Source: Chitinophaga oryziterrae | Lineage (GTDB): Bacteria > Bacteroidota > Bacteroidia > Chitinophagales > Chitinophagaceae | DNA length: 64,000 bases | Direction: 5' to 3' | Assembly: GCF_009758125.1 (NCBI RefSeq) | Contig: NZ_WRXO01000006.1 | Location: 1-64,000, forward strand | In this document: positions 11,112-19,783 of the stretch, piece by piece | How positions within the stretch are numbered: the stretch's first letter is position 1 | How the letters are laid out: every line of letters starts with the position of its first letter | Notes under the pieces: generated by a model | Seen by the model: the letters and a program-made list of their open reading frames with translations, nothing else | Databases searched by the model: none | Told to the model about the DNA's origin: nothing | Translations under genes and position numbers: made by a program

Positions 11112-11123
11112 CCTAATTGTTCT

Positions 11124-11133
11124 TTCGTACGAA
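11124..11133. promoter_or_regulatory. Perfect palindrome TTCGTACGAA upstream of the BlaI-type gene
   Basis: The 10-bp perfect palindrome TTCGTACGAA lies 20 bases before the ATG of the BlaI-type repressor gene, in the 42-base gap after the NRPS stop. BlaI/MecI repressors bind short dyads in their own promoters, so this is a candidate autoregulatory operator. It does not match the classical TACA/TGTA BlaI dyad, so the link is tentative. Confidence 0.3.
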
Positions 11134-11153
11134 GAAAGGTGTACCTTAGGATC

Positions 11154-11555
11154 ATGAAAGAGATTAATCAGGAAAACGAGATAAATGAGCCTACAAAATC
11201 CGAGTTGGAGATTTTGCAGGTGCTCTGGGAGCATGGTCCGTCTACTGTGAGGTATGTAAATGATATATTGAACAATGAAAAGAAAGTAGCGGTTCAATAT
11301 ACATCTACTTTAAAATTGATGCAGGTAATGCTTAAGAAGAACATTCTTAAAAGAGATGAATCTTCCATGCAGCATACCTACATGCCGGCAGAAGAGGAGC
11401 AGAAGACTAAAACCGTGTTGCTGGACCGTTTTGTTAACAGTATGTATAAAGGCTCAGCGTCAAAATTGATGATGCAATTGCTCGGAAATAAAAAAACATC
11501 TAAGGCAGAACTGGATGAAATCAAAAAACTGCTGAAAGATCTTGATATGGAATAG
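11154..11555 (+). CDS. BlaI/MecI-family transcriptional repressor
   Basis: A 133-residue winged-helix repressor of the BlaI/MecI family. Seen: the typical opening TKSELEILQVLWEHGPSTV, the helix-turn-helix stretch around VQYTSTLKLMQVMLKKNIL, and a C-terminal helical region (SKAELDEIKKLLKDL) of the kind used for dimerization. The ATG at 11154 is preferred over the in-frame GTG at 11139 because AGG lies just upstream and the extra residues do not belong to the family. In the family, cleavage by the partner M56 peptidase relieves repression. The partner gene follows 24 bases downstream. A short palindrome upstream may be its operator. Confidence 0.9.
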   Translation: MKEINQENEINEPTKSELEILQVLWEHGPSTVRYVNDILNNEKKVAVQYTSTLKLMQVMLKKNILKRDESSMQHTYMPAEEEQKTKTVLLDRFVNSMYKGSASKLMMQLLGNKKTSKAELDEIKKLLKDLDME

Positions 11556-11579
11556 TTGTTAATCTAAAACAGACATCTC

Positions 11580-13220
11580 ATGAACCCTCATATGTTGAAT
11601 AACCCGTTAGATATTACATACATCAAATCCATCTGCTGGACCCTCATCCATTCTCTGTGGCTTGGAATTGCAGCAACAATACTGGCCGTACTTGTACTCG
11701 CATTTACCCGGAAAAGAACAGCGGCGCTGCGCTACAACTTACTGGTGGCAATACTGCTGATCTTTACGGGAGCTGTTATAATAACCTTTATAGGCGGACT
11801 TGGAAACACAACCGGTATAACGGAAGATGCTTCTTCTGCTAACGGGCCTGTTTATATGCTTACAGAAGTTGGTAATACCATAAAAGACGGATTGCAGCAC
11901 AAGGCGGGTTTTCTGACAACGGCAAACAACTTTCTTAATGACCATGCACAGACGGTAGTCCTGATCTGGATATTCATTATTCTGATTAAAAGTATACAGT
12001 TGCTTGCAGGCCTCTATAGTATCAACAGAATTCACAGGCAGAAAACAACAACTGTCGGCGAAGAATGGATAACAAGACTGGATCTTTTAATATTGAAAAT
12101 GGGTATTTCAAAACCCGTGCTTATACTACAATCCGCTGTGGTGAGTGTACCTCTGGTCGTTAACTTCCTGAAACCGGTCATCCTCGTTCCTGTGGGCATG
12201 CTCACAAAGTTACCCGTAGATGAGATAGAGGCCATCCTGCTTCATGAACTGGCACACATACGCCGGAAAGACTTTATCGTAAACATTTTCCAGCAGTTGA
12301 TAGAAACGCTTTTCTTTTTCAATCCTTTCCTGTTATGGCTGTCCGCACGCATCCGTGAAGAAAGGGAAAACTGTTGTGATGATGCTGCTGTAGAATATCT
12401 CCCAAAAAGAAGTGTACTGGTGCACGCACTTGTATCCTGCCGTGAATTTGACCTGAGCAGAACTCCTCAGCATGCTCTTGCATTCCCGGGTACAAAAAAT
12501 CATTTACTCAGCAGGGCAGAACGTATTCTGCACCGGAAAAATAAACCTGTCAACAGGGCGGAGAAGGCAATCCTGAGTTGTTGCTTTCCCCTGATAGCAA
12601 TGATTTTGATGTTCACTATGCAGTCTTTTCGCGTAAAGAATGTGCATCAGCATAACCCCATTGTTTTACAGCAACCAAAAGATACCATTATGCCAGTTGT
12701 ATCAAATACCAGCACAAGAGTAGAGGAAACGCTCAACGGTGTATCCTTTTATAAATATACCTTCAGACGTAATAACGTCTTGTATGTAGTACTCGCAAAC
12801 AAAAAAGAAATCAGGTCTCTCACTATTGATGGACAGCCAGCTTCTCCCGCACAACTGGAAGAAAAGCGCAGCACTATTAAGAAGTGGATGAAAGACTGTG
12901 ATGAAATACTGGCAAAACCTCTCGGTGGATTAAAAGGCAATATCACGCATGTGAAAAATGCTGATCCGGGCCATCCCCGGATAAAGGATATTACCGGATT
13001 AAAGGGATCACTGTCTGGTCTTGGTGGGCTGAAGAATGATATCACGCCGGCGGACAGCGCTACCCACAGTTATTATGACAAAGGTTATAAAGTGGTCATG
13101 GCAAAAGCTGTTCCGCTAACTGTTTACTATAAAGGCAAACAGATGTCCGATGAAGAGATTAAACAACAACAGGCTACCATCGGTCCTATTGTAAAAGACG
13201 CAGTTAAAAATTACCATTAA
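11580..13220 (+). CDS. M56 family (BlaR1-like) membrane metallopeptidase
   Basis: A 546-residue membrane metallopeptidase related to BlaR1/MecR1. Seen: membrane segments near residues 17-40, 49-73, 124-150 and 337-355, and the zinc motif HELAH at 222-226 within LLHELAHIRRKDF, followed by the conserved EERENCCDDAA stretch. The C-terminal part (about 360-546) is extracytoplasmic and does not contain the penicillin-binding sensor domain of true BlaR1 (no SxxK, SxN or KTG arrangement). The signal sensed is therefore unknown. It probably cleaves or inactivates the BlaI-type repressor encoded 24 bases upstream. The outer-membrane receptor gene follows 22 bases downstream, so the three genes look like one operon. 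Confidence 0.88.
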   Translation: MNPHMLNNPLDITYIKSICWTLIHSLWLGIAATILAVLVLAFTRKRTAALRYNLLVAILLIFTGAVIITFIGGLGNTTGITEDASSANGPVYMLTEVGNTIKDGLQHKAGFLTTANNFLNDHAQTVVLIWIFIILIKSIQLLAGLYSINRIHRQKTTTVGEEWITRLDLLILKMGISKPVLILQSAVVSVPLVVNFLKPVILVPVGMLTKLPVDEIEAILLHELAHIRRKDFIVNIFQQLIETLFFFNPFLLWLSARIREERENCCDDAAVEYLPKRSVLVHALVSCREFDLSRTPQHALAFPGTKNHLLSRAERILHRKNKPVNRAEKAILSCCFPLIAMILMFTMQSFRVKNVHQHNPIVLQQPKDTIMPVVSNTSTRVEETLNGVSFYKYTFRRNNVLYVVLANKKEIRSLTIDGQPASPAQLEEKRSTIKKWMKDCDEILAKPLGGLKGNITHVKNADPGHPRIKDITGLKGSLSGLGGLKNDITPADSATHSYYDKGYKVVMAKAVPLTVYYKGKQMSDEEIKQQQATIGPIVKDAVKNYH

Positions 13221-13242
13221 GATTCATTGCTAACCCATTTTT

Positions 13243-15702
13243 ATGAAAACTATCTTCTTTGCGGCGCTTGCCACAGGGCTATTCTTTTTGTGCCCCTATA
13301 CGATGGCTCAATCAGGGTCCGGTAAAATTTCCGGTTTGATTACTGTAGGGAAAAAGCCTGCAGACGGAGCTACCATTTCTTTGTTCAGGGCAAAGGATAA
13401 TACACTTGTAAAAGGGGCTATCACCAACGAAACCGGAAAATTCGAGATTGATAATCTCAGGCCAGATACTTTTCTTGTGGGCGTTAGTTACCTTGGCAGA
13501 GGAAATTATCTCACGACTCCAATAACCCTTTCTGATGCTAATTCCATTGTGGAACTTCCTGTAATAGACCTTGGTGGAGGCAATAATCCGGTAAACCTGA
13601 AAGAAGTAGGCGTCACTGCACAAAAGCCATTTATAGAGCGGAAAATAGACCGGGTAGTGATCAATCCTGACGTACTGATCTCCAATGCGGGCTCGAATGC
13701 ACTGGAAGTATTGGAAAAAGCACCTGGTGTACAGGTAGATGGAAACGTTATCAGTTTAAAAGGAAAACAGGGCGTGGTTGTATTTATCGATGATAAACCC
13801 ACTTATATGTCAACGCAGGAACTTGCAAACTACCTGAGGTCCTTGCCTTCCGGCTCCATTGATATAGTCGAGATTATGACGAACCCGCCTGCAAAATATG
13901 ATGCCGCAGGCAATGCTGGTGTAATAAACATCAGGATGAAAAAGATAAAGGTCAAAGGCTTTAATGGAAGCTTCAGCACAACTTACGGACAAGGACGCTA
14001 TGCGCGTTCCCTCAATAGCCTTACTCTCAACTACCGCTTAAATAAGGTGAACTTTTTTGGCGTGGGCAGCTTTAACATGACCAACGATTACCAGGACCTG
14101 AATATCAAAAGAACATATTTTAAGACAGATGGAAATGTCGATGGCGCTTTCGTTCAGGAATCCTATATCAAAAACAGGAGAAAAAGTGGAAACGTGAGGA
14201 TGGGGATGGACTACTATATTTCTAAAAAATCAACCTTCGGCATAGTACTTAATGGCGTCTCAAATCCGTCTGATTCCCGGTCCAGAAGTCTGGCAGACAT
14301 GCTGAATGCCGGAGAAGTGACAGATTCTGTTATCACTTCTTCCAACCGGCAGGATGAAAAATGGAGGAGCGGGAGTATTAATCTGAACTACTCGTATAAA
14401 TTTGACAGTACAGGTAAGGAAATAACAGCAAATACAGACTACATCGCTTACAGATCAACATCAAACCAGTTGCTGCAAACCAACGTTTCTCTTCCGGACC
14501 ATACATTGTTTAGCAGTGCTGCATTACTGAGCACCTCCCCCACGGATATAGATATCCGGACTGCAATGCTGGATTATAAGAATCCTTTTAAAAAAGGTGG
14601 GAGCTGGGAAGCGGGCTTTAAAGCCAGCTTTATCAATACTGATAACAAAGCAGATTTTTTCGATCAGCACAATGGTGAAAATACGGTGAACTATGATCTT
14701 ACTAATTACTTTAAATACAATGAAAAGATTAAAGCGGCATACATCAGTTTCAACAAAGATTTCAGGAGATTATCCGTACAGGCAGGGCTTCGCTTTGAAA
14801 ACACAGAGATAAAGGGTCACCAGCTGGGGAATCCTGAGAAACCAGATTCCTTATTTACCCGGAAGTACAATAGTCTTTTCCCTACGTTTTATCTCTCTTA
14901 TAAACTGGACACTACCAACACGAATGAACTGGGATTTACCTACGGCAGAAGGATAAAGAGACCCAATTATCAGGATCTTAATCCGTTTTTATATCCATTG
15001 GATAAGTATACGTCCTTCGCTGGTAACACCTTTTTACAGCCTGCATTTTCTCAGAATTTTGAACTGTCCCATAGTTACAAAAATCGCATTACCACAACCC
15101 TGCAATACAGTCGCATAAAGGATGTAATTCAGGAAACGATTGAAGTGAACAATGGGTATTTTACAAGCCGGCCAGGCAATATTGGCACGCAGCGCAACTT
15201 TGGTATCACCGTCAGTACAAACTTCAAAATTACCGGCTGGTGGACCGTCCAGCAACTATATACAGAGTTGATCAATAATAAGTTCAGCGGCTTATTGTAC
15301 AATAACCAGCTTAATACTGATGCCACTTACTGGATGTTGAACATGAATAATCAGTTCACCATTAATAAATTATGGAGCGCGGAGATAGCCGGTTTTTACA
15401 GAACAGACATGGCTAGCGGGCAATTTCTCACGGACCGTTTATGGACCATGAGGGTAGCAGTACAAAAGAAACTGTTCAAAGGGAATGGCAACATCAAAGT
15501 ATTATTTAATGACATCTTTTACGCCTTCCAGCCACAGGGCAGGATCGTTAATCTTACAAACACATCGTCCACCTATCATAATTACTTAGACAGCCGGTTA
15601 CTGATGATCACATTCAGTTACAGATTTAATAAAGGCGCCACCCTGAAAGCAAGACAAAGTGGTGCCTCTGATACTGAAAAAAGCCGGGTCAGTGGCGGAT
15701 GA
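13243..15702 (+). CDS. Outer-membrane beta-barrel TonB-dependent receptor-like protein
   Basis: An 819-residue outer-membrane protein. Seen: a signal peptide ending near PYTMAQ (residue 23), a carboxypeptidase-regulatory-like beta-sandwich (about 27-110), a plug region (about 120-230, with NALEVLEKAPGV, FIDDKPTY and GNAGVINIRMKK), then a long barrel rich in aromatic-alternating strands, ending near residue 800. It matches the OMP_b-brl_3 type of receptor rather than a SusC, with no SusD next to it. It is the last gene of the blaI-type/M56 operon. This triad is frequent in Bacteroidota. The substrate is unknown. Confidence 0.88.
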   Translation: MKTIFFAALATGLFFLCPYTMAQSGSGKISGLITVGKKPADGATISLFRAKDNTLVKGAITNETGKFEIDNLRPDTFLVGVSYLGRGNYLTTPITLSDANSIVELPVIDLGGGNNPVNLKEVGVTAQKPFIERKIDRVVINPDVLISNAGSNALEVLEKAPGVQVDGNVISLKGKQGVVVFIDDKPTYMSTQELANYLRSLPSGSIDIVEIMTNPPAKYDAAGNAGVINIRMKKIKVKGFNGSFSTTYGQGRYARSLNSLTLNYRLNKVNFFGVGSFNMTNDYQDLNIKRTYFKTDGNVDGAFVQESYIKNRRKSGNVRMGMDYYISKKSTFGIVLNGVSNPSDSRSRSLADMLNAGEVTDSVITSSNRQDEKWRSGSINLNYSYKFDSTGKEITANTDYIAYRSTSNQLLQTNVSLPDHTLFSSAALLSTSPTDIDIRTAMLDYKNPFKKGGSWEAGFKASFINTDNKADFFDQHNGENTVNYDLTNYFKYNEKIKAAYISFNKDFRRLSVQAGLRFENTEIKGHQLGNPEKPDSLFTRKYNSLFPTFYLSYKLDTTNTNELGFTYGRRIKRPNYQDLNPFLYPLDKYTSFAGNTFLQPAFSQNFELSHSYKNRITTTLQYSRIKDVIQETIEVNNGYFTSRPGNIGTQRNFGITVSTNFKITGWWTVQQLYTELINNKFSGLLYNNQLNTDATYWMLNMNNQFTINKLWSAEIAGFYRTDMASGQFLTDRLWTMRVAVQKKLFKGNGNIKVLFNDIFYAFQPQGRIVNLTNTSSTYHNYLDSRLLMITFSYRFNKGATLKARQSGASDTEKSRVSGG

Positions 15703-15733
15703 TCTCATGAATTAGCAACAGGTTTAACCGCGG

Positions 15734-16696
15734 CTATGTCACCGAATACTTCTTCGGTTTCATGCCTGTATGCTGTTCAAAAACTCTTGAAAAATGACTC
15801 AGGTTGGTAAAACCAAGTTGGTACCCCACCTCAGAAACTGTCAATCGCTTTTCCTTTAGTAATCTTGCTGCTTCCTGCATCCGCATCGACTGGTAATATT
15901 CAAAAACACCCTTTCCGAAGGTCTGCTTGAACAGCTTTCGCATTTTAGGTTCGCTCATGCCGGCTTCTCTGGCTAGTGAAGCGATGTGGGGTGGTTTGTC
16001 CAGGAGCGACTGCAAACGGAATTTGATGGCGTAAATAGCTTTTATATCATTAATATGCATGCTGCTTGTTGGCACAGCTTCCCGTTGCATCAGCAACGCA
16101 AAAATGTAGCAAAGCAGTTCTTCGCATTTCAGCTTGCAGTAATGACTTTCCAAACTTTCCGGTACAGTTGGATGCAGGATTTCGCTGGCGGTTCTGATCA
16201 TTTCGGGCGAAATGCTGGTTTCATATGCAAAGTTGTCTTTGGCTTCCAAAATACTTATAACCACCGGGTGTTGTATGCTCCCGAAGAATTGAAGCAGATA
16301 TCGCCGCGGGACCGCAATCGTCACACTTCTGAAAAAGGTGTTTGAAGGCATGGTAAGCACTGAAGAAACGGCGTGTGCGCAAATAAATACACTGGCTTGT
16401 TCGGGCATTAGCTGTTTTTCCTGTTGTACGGAATAGGGGAAAATGCCGCTCAGCAAAAAAATAATATCATCCTGTCCTTCAGCAAGCTCATTGGTGCGCT
16501 CCAGCAAAATTTCTTCATGCAGATAATAATTACGCATCATCATTCGCAGGCCGTTTTCCCAGGAAAAACCGGTGATATATCCTCCTCCCTTACTTTCCGG
16601 AATGTGGAAAAAACGCCCTTGAATATTTGCTCCAATAGCCCGGGCAAATTCCAATATAATTCCCGATCCATGTTTATCAGTTACCGATATTTTCAT
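15734..16696 (-). CDS. AraC-family transcriptional regulator
   Basis: A 320-residue regulator. Seen: a C-terminal AraC DNA-binding domain (about 220-320) with two helix-turn-helix units, including IASLAREAGMSEPKMRKLFK and the signature stretch VSEVGYQLGFTNLSHFSRVF followed by GMKPKKY. The N-terminal 200 residues are an uncharacterized effector region. It is divergent from the Tet(X)-like monooxygenase gene, with 81 bases between the two starts, which makes that gene its likely target. It is convergent with the upstream receptor gene, separated by 31 bases with no clear terminator. Confidence 0.9.
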   Translation of the reverse strand: MKISVTDKHGSGIILEFARAIGANIQGRFFHIPESKGGGYITGFSWENGLRMMMRNYYLHEEILLERTNELAEGQDDIIFLLSGIFPYSVQQEKQLMPEQASVFICAHAVSSVLTMPSNTFFRSVTIAVPRRYLLQFFGSIQHPVVISILEAKDNFAYETSISPEMIRTASEILHPTVPESLESHYCKLKCEELLCYIFALLMQREAVPTSSMHINDIKAIYAIKFRLQSLLDKPPHIASLAREAGMSEPKMRKLFKQTFGKGVFEYYQSMRMQEAARLLKEKRLTVSEVGYQLGFTNLSHFSRVFEQHTGMKPKKYSVT

Positions 16697-16747
16697 TTAC
16701 GACTATTTTTATAGCATATATGGCTATTTTGTCTCTAAAGGTAAAGA

Positions 16748-16755
16748 TAATTTTG
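16748..16755 (+). promoter_or_regulatory. Bacteroidota-type -7 box (TAATTTTG) of the monooxygenase gene
   Basis: TAATTTTG matches the Bacteroidota -7 consensus TAnnTTTG exactly. A TTTG lies 16 bases upstream (16728-16731) as a possible -33 element, somewhat closer than usual. Transcription would begin about 15 bases before the ATG at 16778. The imperfect dyad TAGC...GCTA at 16712-16726 overlaps the region just upstream and could be a regulator site. Confidence 0.45.
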
Positions 16756-16777
16756 CCGGCATCAAATTTAGAAACAT

Positions 16778-17941
16778 ATGCTATTACAAAACAAACAAGT
16801 GGCTATCATCGGTGGTGGCCCCGGGGGATTGACCCTCGCAAGGCTATTACAGGAACAGGGCGTGGACATAAAAGTCTATGAAAGGGATGCTGACCAATAT
16901 GTACGTCCGCAGGGATCTGCACTGGACCTCCACATGGATACAGGATTAAAAGCCATGACCGTCGCCGGATTGCTGGATGAGTTCAAGAAGAATTATCGTC
17001 CGGGCGCAGATAAAGCAGTGGTCGTTAACAGCCGGATGGATATCTTGTTCGATGAGCGTGTGGATAAACCTGAGGTAGCCTTTGGACATGAACATTTCCG
17101 CCCGGAAATAGACCGCGGTCCATTTCGGGATATGCTTATCGCCTCACTGAAAAAGGAAAACGTGATCTGGAATGCCAGATTTACTGAAATCAAACCTTCA
17201 GGGAGCGGTTGGGACATATTCTTCGAAAACGGCACCAGCGTTTATGCAGACCTGGTGATTGCGGCAGACGGAGCAAATTCCAGGTTAAGGAAATATATAA
17301 CAAATATCCGTCCGGTCTATTCGGGTGTAACAGCCATTGAAGGGAAAATTTCCGATGCTGAAAAGCATGTTCCCAGGCTTTGGCAGCTCATAAATGGTGG
17401 TAGTCTGTTTGCGCTGGAAAAAGGCAAAACCATTTTCTGTATTACCAAAGGTGATGGCACACTTACTTTTTTGATCGGGTTAAAAACACCGGAAAACTGG
17501 CTGGAAAACTCAGGTATCGACCTTACGGACAGGGCTTCGATCGCTGCGTGGTTTAAGCAGGAATTTGCTGCCTGGAGCCCCGAATGGCAAGAGCTGTTTG
17601 CTACTGATGCACTCAGTATCACCCCACGTCAGTGGTACCATTTCCCGACCGATCAGCACTGGAAGGCGCTACCAAATCTCACAATGATCGGAGATGCTGC
17701 CCATCTTATGCCGGCTTATGCAGGCGAAGGGGCCAATCAGGCGCTGGCCGATGCACTGGACTTATATGAAGCGTTATGCTGCGGGGAATTTAATACCATT
17801 GAGCAGGCCATTGCTTCCTTCGAAGAAAAAATGTGTAAGCGTGCAGGAGGTATAACGGAAATGACCCTGCGATTAACAGAAGGCTTCCACACAGAAAATA
17901 ATCTTCAGTTTTTGATGGATCTTTTCAAAGATGCTTCCTGA
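16778..17941 (+). CDS. Tet(X)-like FAD-dependent monooxygenase
   Basis: A 387-residue flavoprotein monooxygenase. Seen: the dinucleotide-binding motif GGGPGG at residues 12-17, VYERD soon after, the GSALDLH stretch, RPEIDR around 108-113, and the FAD-ribityl motif GDAAHLMPAYAGEGANQAL near 305. The order and wording of these motifs resemble the Tet(X) tetracycline monooxygenases (GGxLDLH, RPEINR, GDAAHLMPPFAGQG) more than generic salicylate hydroxylases. Tet(X) enzymes hydroxylate and inactivate tetracyclines using NADPH and O2. Whether this homologue does so is not shown by sequence; related flavoproteins with other substrates are common in Chitinophagaceae. It is divergent from an AraC regulator. 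Confidence 0.85.
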   Translation: MLLQNKQVAIIGGGPGGLTLARLLQEQGVDIKVYERDADQYVRPQGSALDLHMDTGLKAMTVAGLLDEFKKNYRPGADKAVVVNSRMDILFDERVDKPEVAFGHEHFRPEIDRGPFRDMLIASLKKENVIWNARFTEIKPSGSGWDIFFENGTSVYADLVIAADGANSRLRKYITNIRPVYSGVTAIEGKISDAEKHVPRLWQLINGGSLFALEKGKTIFCITKGDGTLTFLIGLKTPENWLENSGIDLTDRASIAAWFKQEFAAWSPEWQELFATDALSITPRQWYHFPTDQHWKALPNLTMIGDAAHLMPAYAGEGANQALADALDLYEALCCGEFNTIEQAIASFEEKMCKRAGGITEMTLRLTEGFHTENNLQFLMDLFKDAS

Positions 17942-18012
17942 TGGTTTACTCTTCAAAAACGACAGGCATGCTGCAAACAAATGCGGCAGCATAGCGGTTT
18001 ATTGATAATTCC

Positions 18013-18020
18013 TTAATTTG
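18013..18020 (+). promoter_or_regulatory. -7 box candidate (TTAATTTG) before the Crp/Fnr gene
   Basis: TTAATTTG matches 7 of 8 positions of TAnnTTTG and ends 8 bases before the ATG at 18029. The close spacing is a pattern often seen with short leaders in Bacteroidota. It argues against the in-frame GTG at 18020 as the start codon. No convincing -33 TTTG is visible. Confidence 0.35.
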
Positions 18021-18028
18021 TGTCCTCT

Positions 18029-18619
18029 ATGGAAGCAAATGACCTGAACGTTTTAAGGACCGCGATACAGCGCTTTGTACCACTGACTGACCAGGAATGG
18101 GAACTTTTAACACCTCATCTCCGATACCGTTCATTGGCAAGGGGCGAAAAATGGATCAGTGAAGGACGAAAGGAACAGGATATGGGGATCGTGCTTGAAG
18201 GAAATATGCGGCATTATTATACCCGGGACGGAGAGGAGAAAACAACTTATTTCTACTTTGAGCGTCACCTTGTCAGTTCCTATATCAGCGCTATAACCGG
18301 TACACCTTCTCTGCTGACCATCGAGGCCCTGACAGATAGCCGGCTGCTGGCATTCTCCTATGCTCATCTGCAAACCCTGTATGATCATTCACCGAAATGG
18401 GAAAGGTTCGGGCGGCTCGTGGCCGAGTACCTCGCTATCGGGCTGGAAGACCGCATGGCAGGATTGCTCACGATGAGTCCTGAAGAACGTTATCTCCAGT
18501 TATTAGAAGGAAATAAACAGAAGATCATCGAGAGGGTCCCACAACACTATATTGCCAATTATCTCGGCATCACGCCCGTAAGCCTGAGCCGTATCCGTAA
18601 ACGGCTGCTGGAAAAATAA
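18029..18619 (+). CDS. Crp/Fnr-family transcriptional regulator
   Basis: A 196-residue regulator with a cyclic-nucleotide-binding-like N-terminal domain (about 15-115, including LARGEKWISEG and GIVLEGNMRHYY) and a C-terminal helix-turn-helix (IANYLGITPVSLSRIRKRL, about 170-190). It has the length and layout of the Bacteroidota Crp/Fnr subgroup, which usually lacks known ligand residues. Start chosen at ATG 18029; an in-frame GTG nine bases upstream overlaps a -7 box. The membrane protein gene for DUF4260 follows 73 bases downstream. Its ligand and targets are not evident. Confidence 0.9.
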   Translation: MEANDLNVLRTAIQRFVPLTDQEWELLTPHLRYRSLARGEKWISEGRKEQDMGIVLEGNMRHYYTRDGEEKTTYFYFERHLVSSYISAITGTPSLLTIEALTDSRLLAFSYAHLQTLYDHSPKWERFGRLVAEYLAIGLEDRMAGLLTMSPEERYLQLLEGNKQKIIERVPQHYIANYLGITPVSLSRIRKRLLEK

Positions 18620-18692
18620 TCCCGTCGTTCTTTTTATTATCTTTTGTTAACGTTTGTAAGGACCCGGTGTTCGATCTTTGTTCTATCAAAAC

Positions 18693-19061
18693 ATGAACAC
18701 AATGAAATATCTCTTACAAGCAGAAGCGATTGTTCCTTTTTTCCTGTCAGTTGTTTTACTCAACATGTTACCCATACATTTTGCATGGTGGGCATGGATA
18801 CTGTTGTTTTTAGCACCGGACATCAGCATGGTCGGATACGCCGTCAATAACAGGGTGGGAGCATTTATCTATAACCTCTTTCATCATCAACTGATAGCCA
18901 TTATTGTATGGGGTATCGGGTTGTTGCTCCAGCAGCCATATGTTGAGCTGGCAGGTCTCGTGTTATTGGGACATAGCAGCCTGGACAGGGTGATGGGTTA
19001 TGGCCTGAAGCGGACCGAAGGATTTAAATTTACCCATCTTGGTTCTATAGGAAATCGGTAA
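18693..19061 (+). CDS. DUF4260 small membrane protein
   Basis: About 122 residues, strongly hydrophobic, with three to four membrane segments. Seen: FLAPDISMVGYAVNNRVGA, YNLFHHQLIA and the ending LGHSSLDRVMGYGLK...FTHLG, which together are the hallmarks of the DUF4260 family. The ATG at 18693 is chosen; a second ATG at 18702 is possible, and the upstream TTG lies within a -7-like box (GATCTTTG, 18673-18680). Function unknown. It is not obviously tied to the neighbouring regulator. Confidence 0.8.
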   Translation: MNTMKYLLQAEAIVPFFLSVVLLNMLPIHFAWWAWILLFLAPDISMVGYAVNNRVGAFIYNLFHHQLIAIIVWGIGLLLQQPYVELAGLVLLGHSSLDRVMGYGLKRTEGFKFTHLGSIGNR

Positions 19062-19310
19062 AAGGGATCGCATCCGCTACTGCACGTAAGCTGGCAGTAT
19101 TGCAGATCTCAAGGAAAAGTATGATGAAAGCGTTTTAACGCTAAAACCTTTTTTTCAACTATCCTCATTAAATGGGCCGGTGTAATAATTGACCATTGTC
19201 ATTCTTCAATGTAACCCAAATCACATTTTAATTCCTGTATTAATCGTTCATTTGCGATGAAGACGATTTTATTTGGTTATTTATTTAATATCATTTTATA
19301 AGAATTAAAC
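19062..19310. other. Non-coding gap upstream of the DinB-like gene
   Basis: A 249-base gap with no credible ORF. It holds a weak hairpin, AGCGTT-TT-AACGCT at 19129-19142, followed by a T run at 19149-19156, which could terminate the DUF4260 transcript. TTCATTTG (19246-19253) and TTTATTTG (19266-19273), each 7 of 8 matches to TAnnTTTG, may belong to the promoter of the next gene. Confidence 0.35.
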
Positions 19311-19760
19311 ATGACCACCACACAAGCATATTTGCAAACCTGGATGGAAGCCCGTACAAGATTTACCAATTTATTAAAAGACATAAAAGAAACAGACCTG
19401 ACTAAAAAACTGGTCAATACTAAAAATAGTGCAGGGTTTCTCATTCGTCATATTGGCGATGTAGAATTATTGTTTGCTAAAAACGTATTCGGTGCAAGCG
19501 AAGTAGAAGTTTCCGCTAAAACTGTTATTGCACAACATGATACTGGTGAATGGACTAACCTGGCCGAGTTATTGAAATACCAGCAATATGCTTTTGATAA
19601 TCTGAAAGCGATTATTGAAAAACAAGCAGAAAGAAATTGGCAGGAATCAGTAATCACCAAAGAGTTTGGCACAAAGACGAAAGCGGAAGCTATTGGCAGA
19701 ATTATTTCACATACGGCTTATCATGCAGGACAATTATCACTAAACTTAAAATATGGGTGA
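19311..19760 (+). CDS. DinB-family protein (putative metal-binding four-helix bundle)
   Basis: A 149-residue protein with the DinB/YfiT four-helix fold signature. Seen: an opening helix, RHIGD near residue 46 and the C-terminal SHTAYHAGQLS, which supply the three histidines that normally bind a divalent metal. Members act as thiol-dependent transferases or are damage-inducible proteins of unknown function. Nothing nearby assigns a substrate. It is convergent with the VOC gene, 23 bases apart. Confidence 0.8.
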   Translation: MTTTQAYLQTWMEARTRFTNLLKDIKETDLTKKLVNTKNSAGFLIRHIGDVELLFAKNVFGASEVEVSAKTVIAQHDTGEWTNLAELLKYQQYAFDNLKAIIEKQAERNWQESVITKEFGTKTKAEAIGRIISHTAYHAGQLSLNLKYG

Positions 19761-19783
19761 TTATTAGCTGTAAAAATGATTGA

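Noticed and set aside
11139..11153. GTG start for the BlaI-type repressor
   Set aside because: The ATG at 11154 has a better upstream AGG and matches the family's N-terminus.
11580..13220. True BlaR1 beta-lactam sensor
   Set aside because: The C-terminal half has no penicillin-binding motifs; only the M56 peptidase half is shared.
18644..18850. 68-codon ORF overlapping the DUF4260 gene
   Set aside because: Different frame of a gene with a clear family signature; no homology features.
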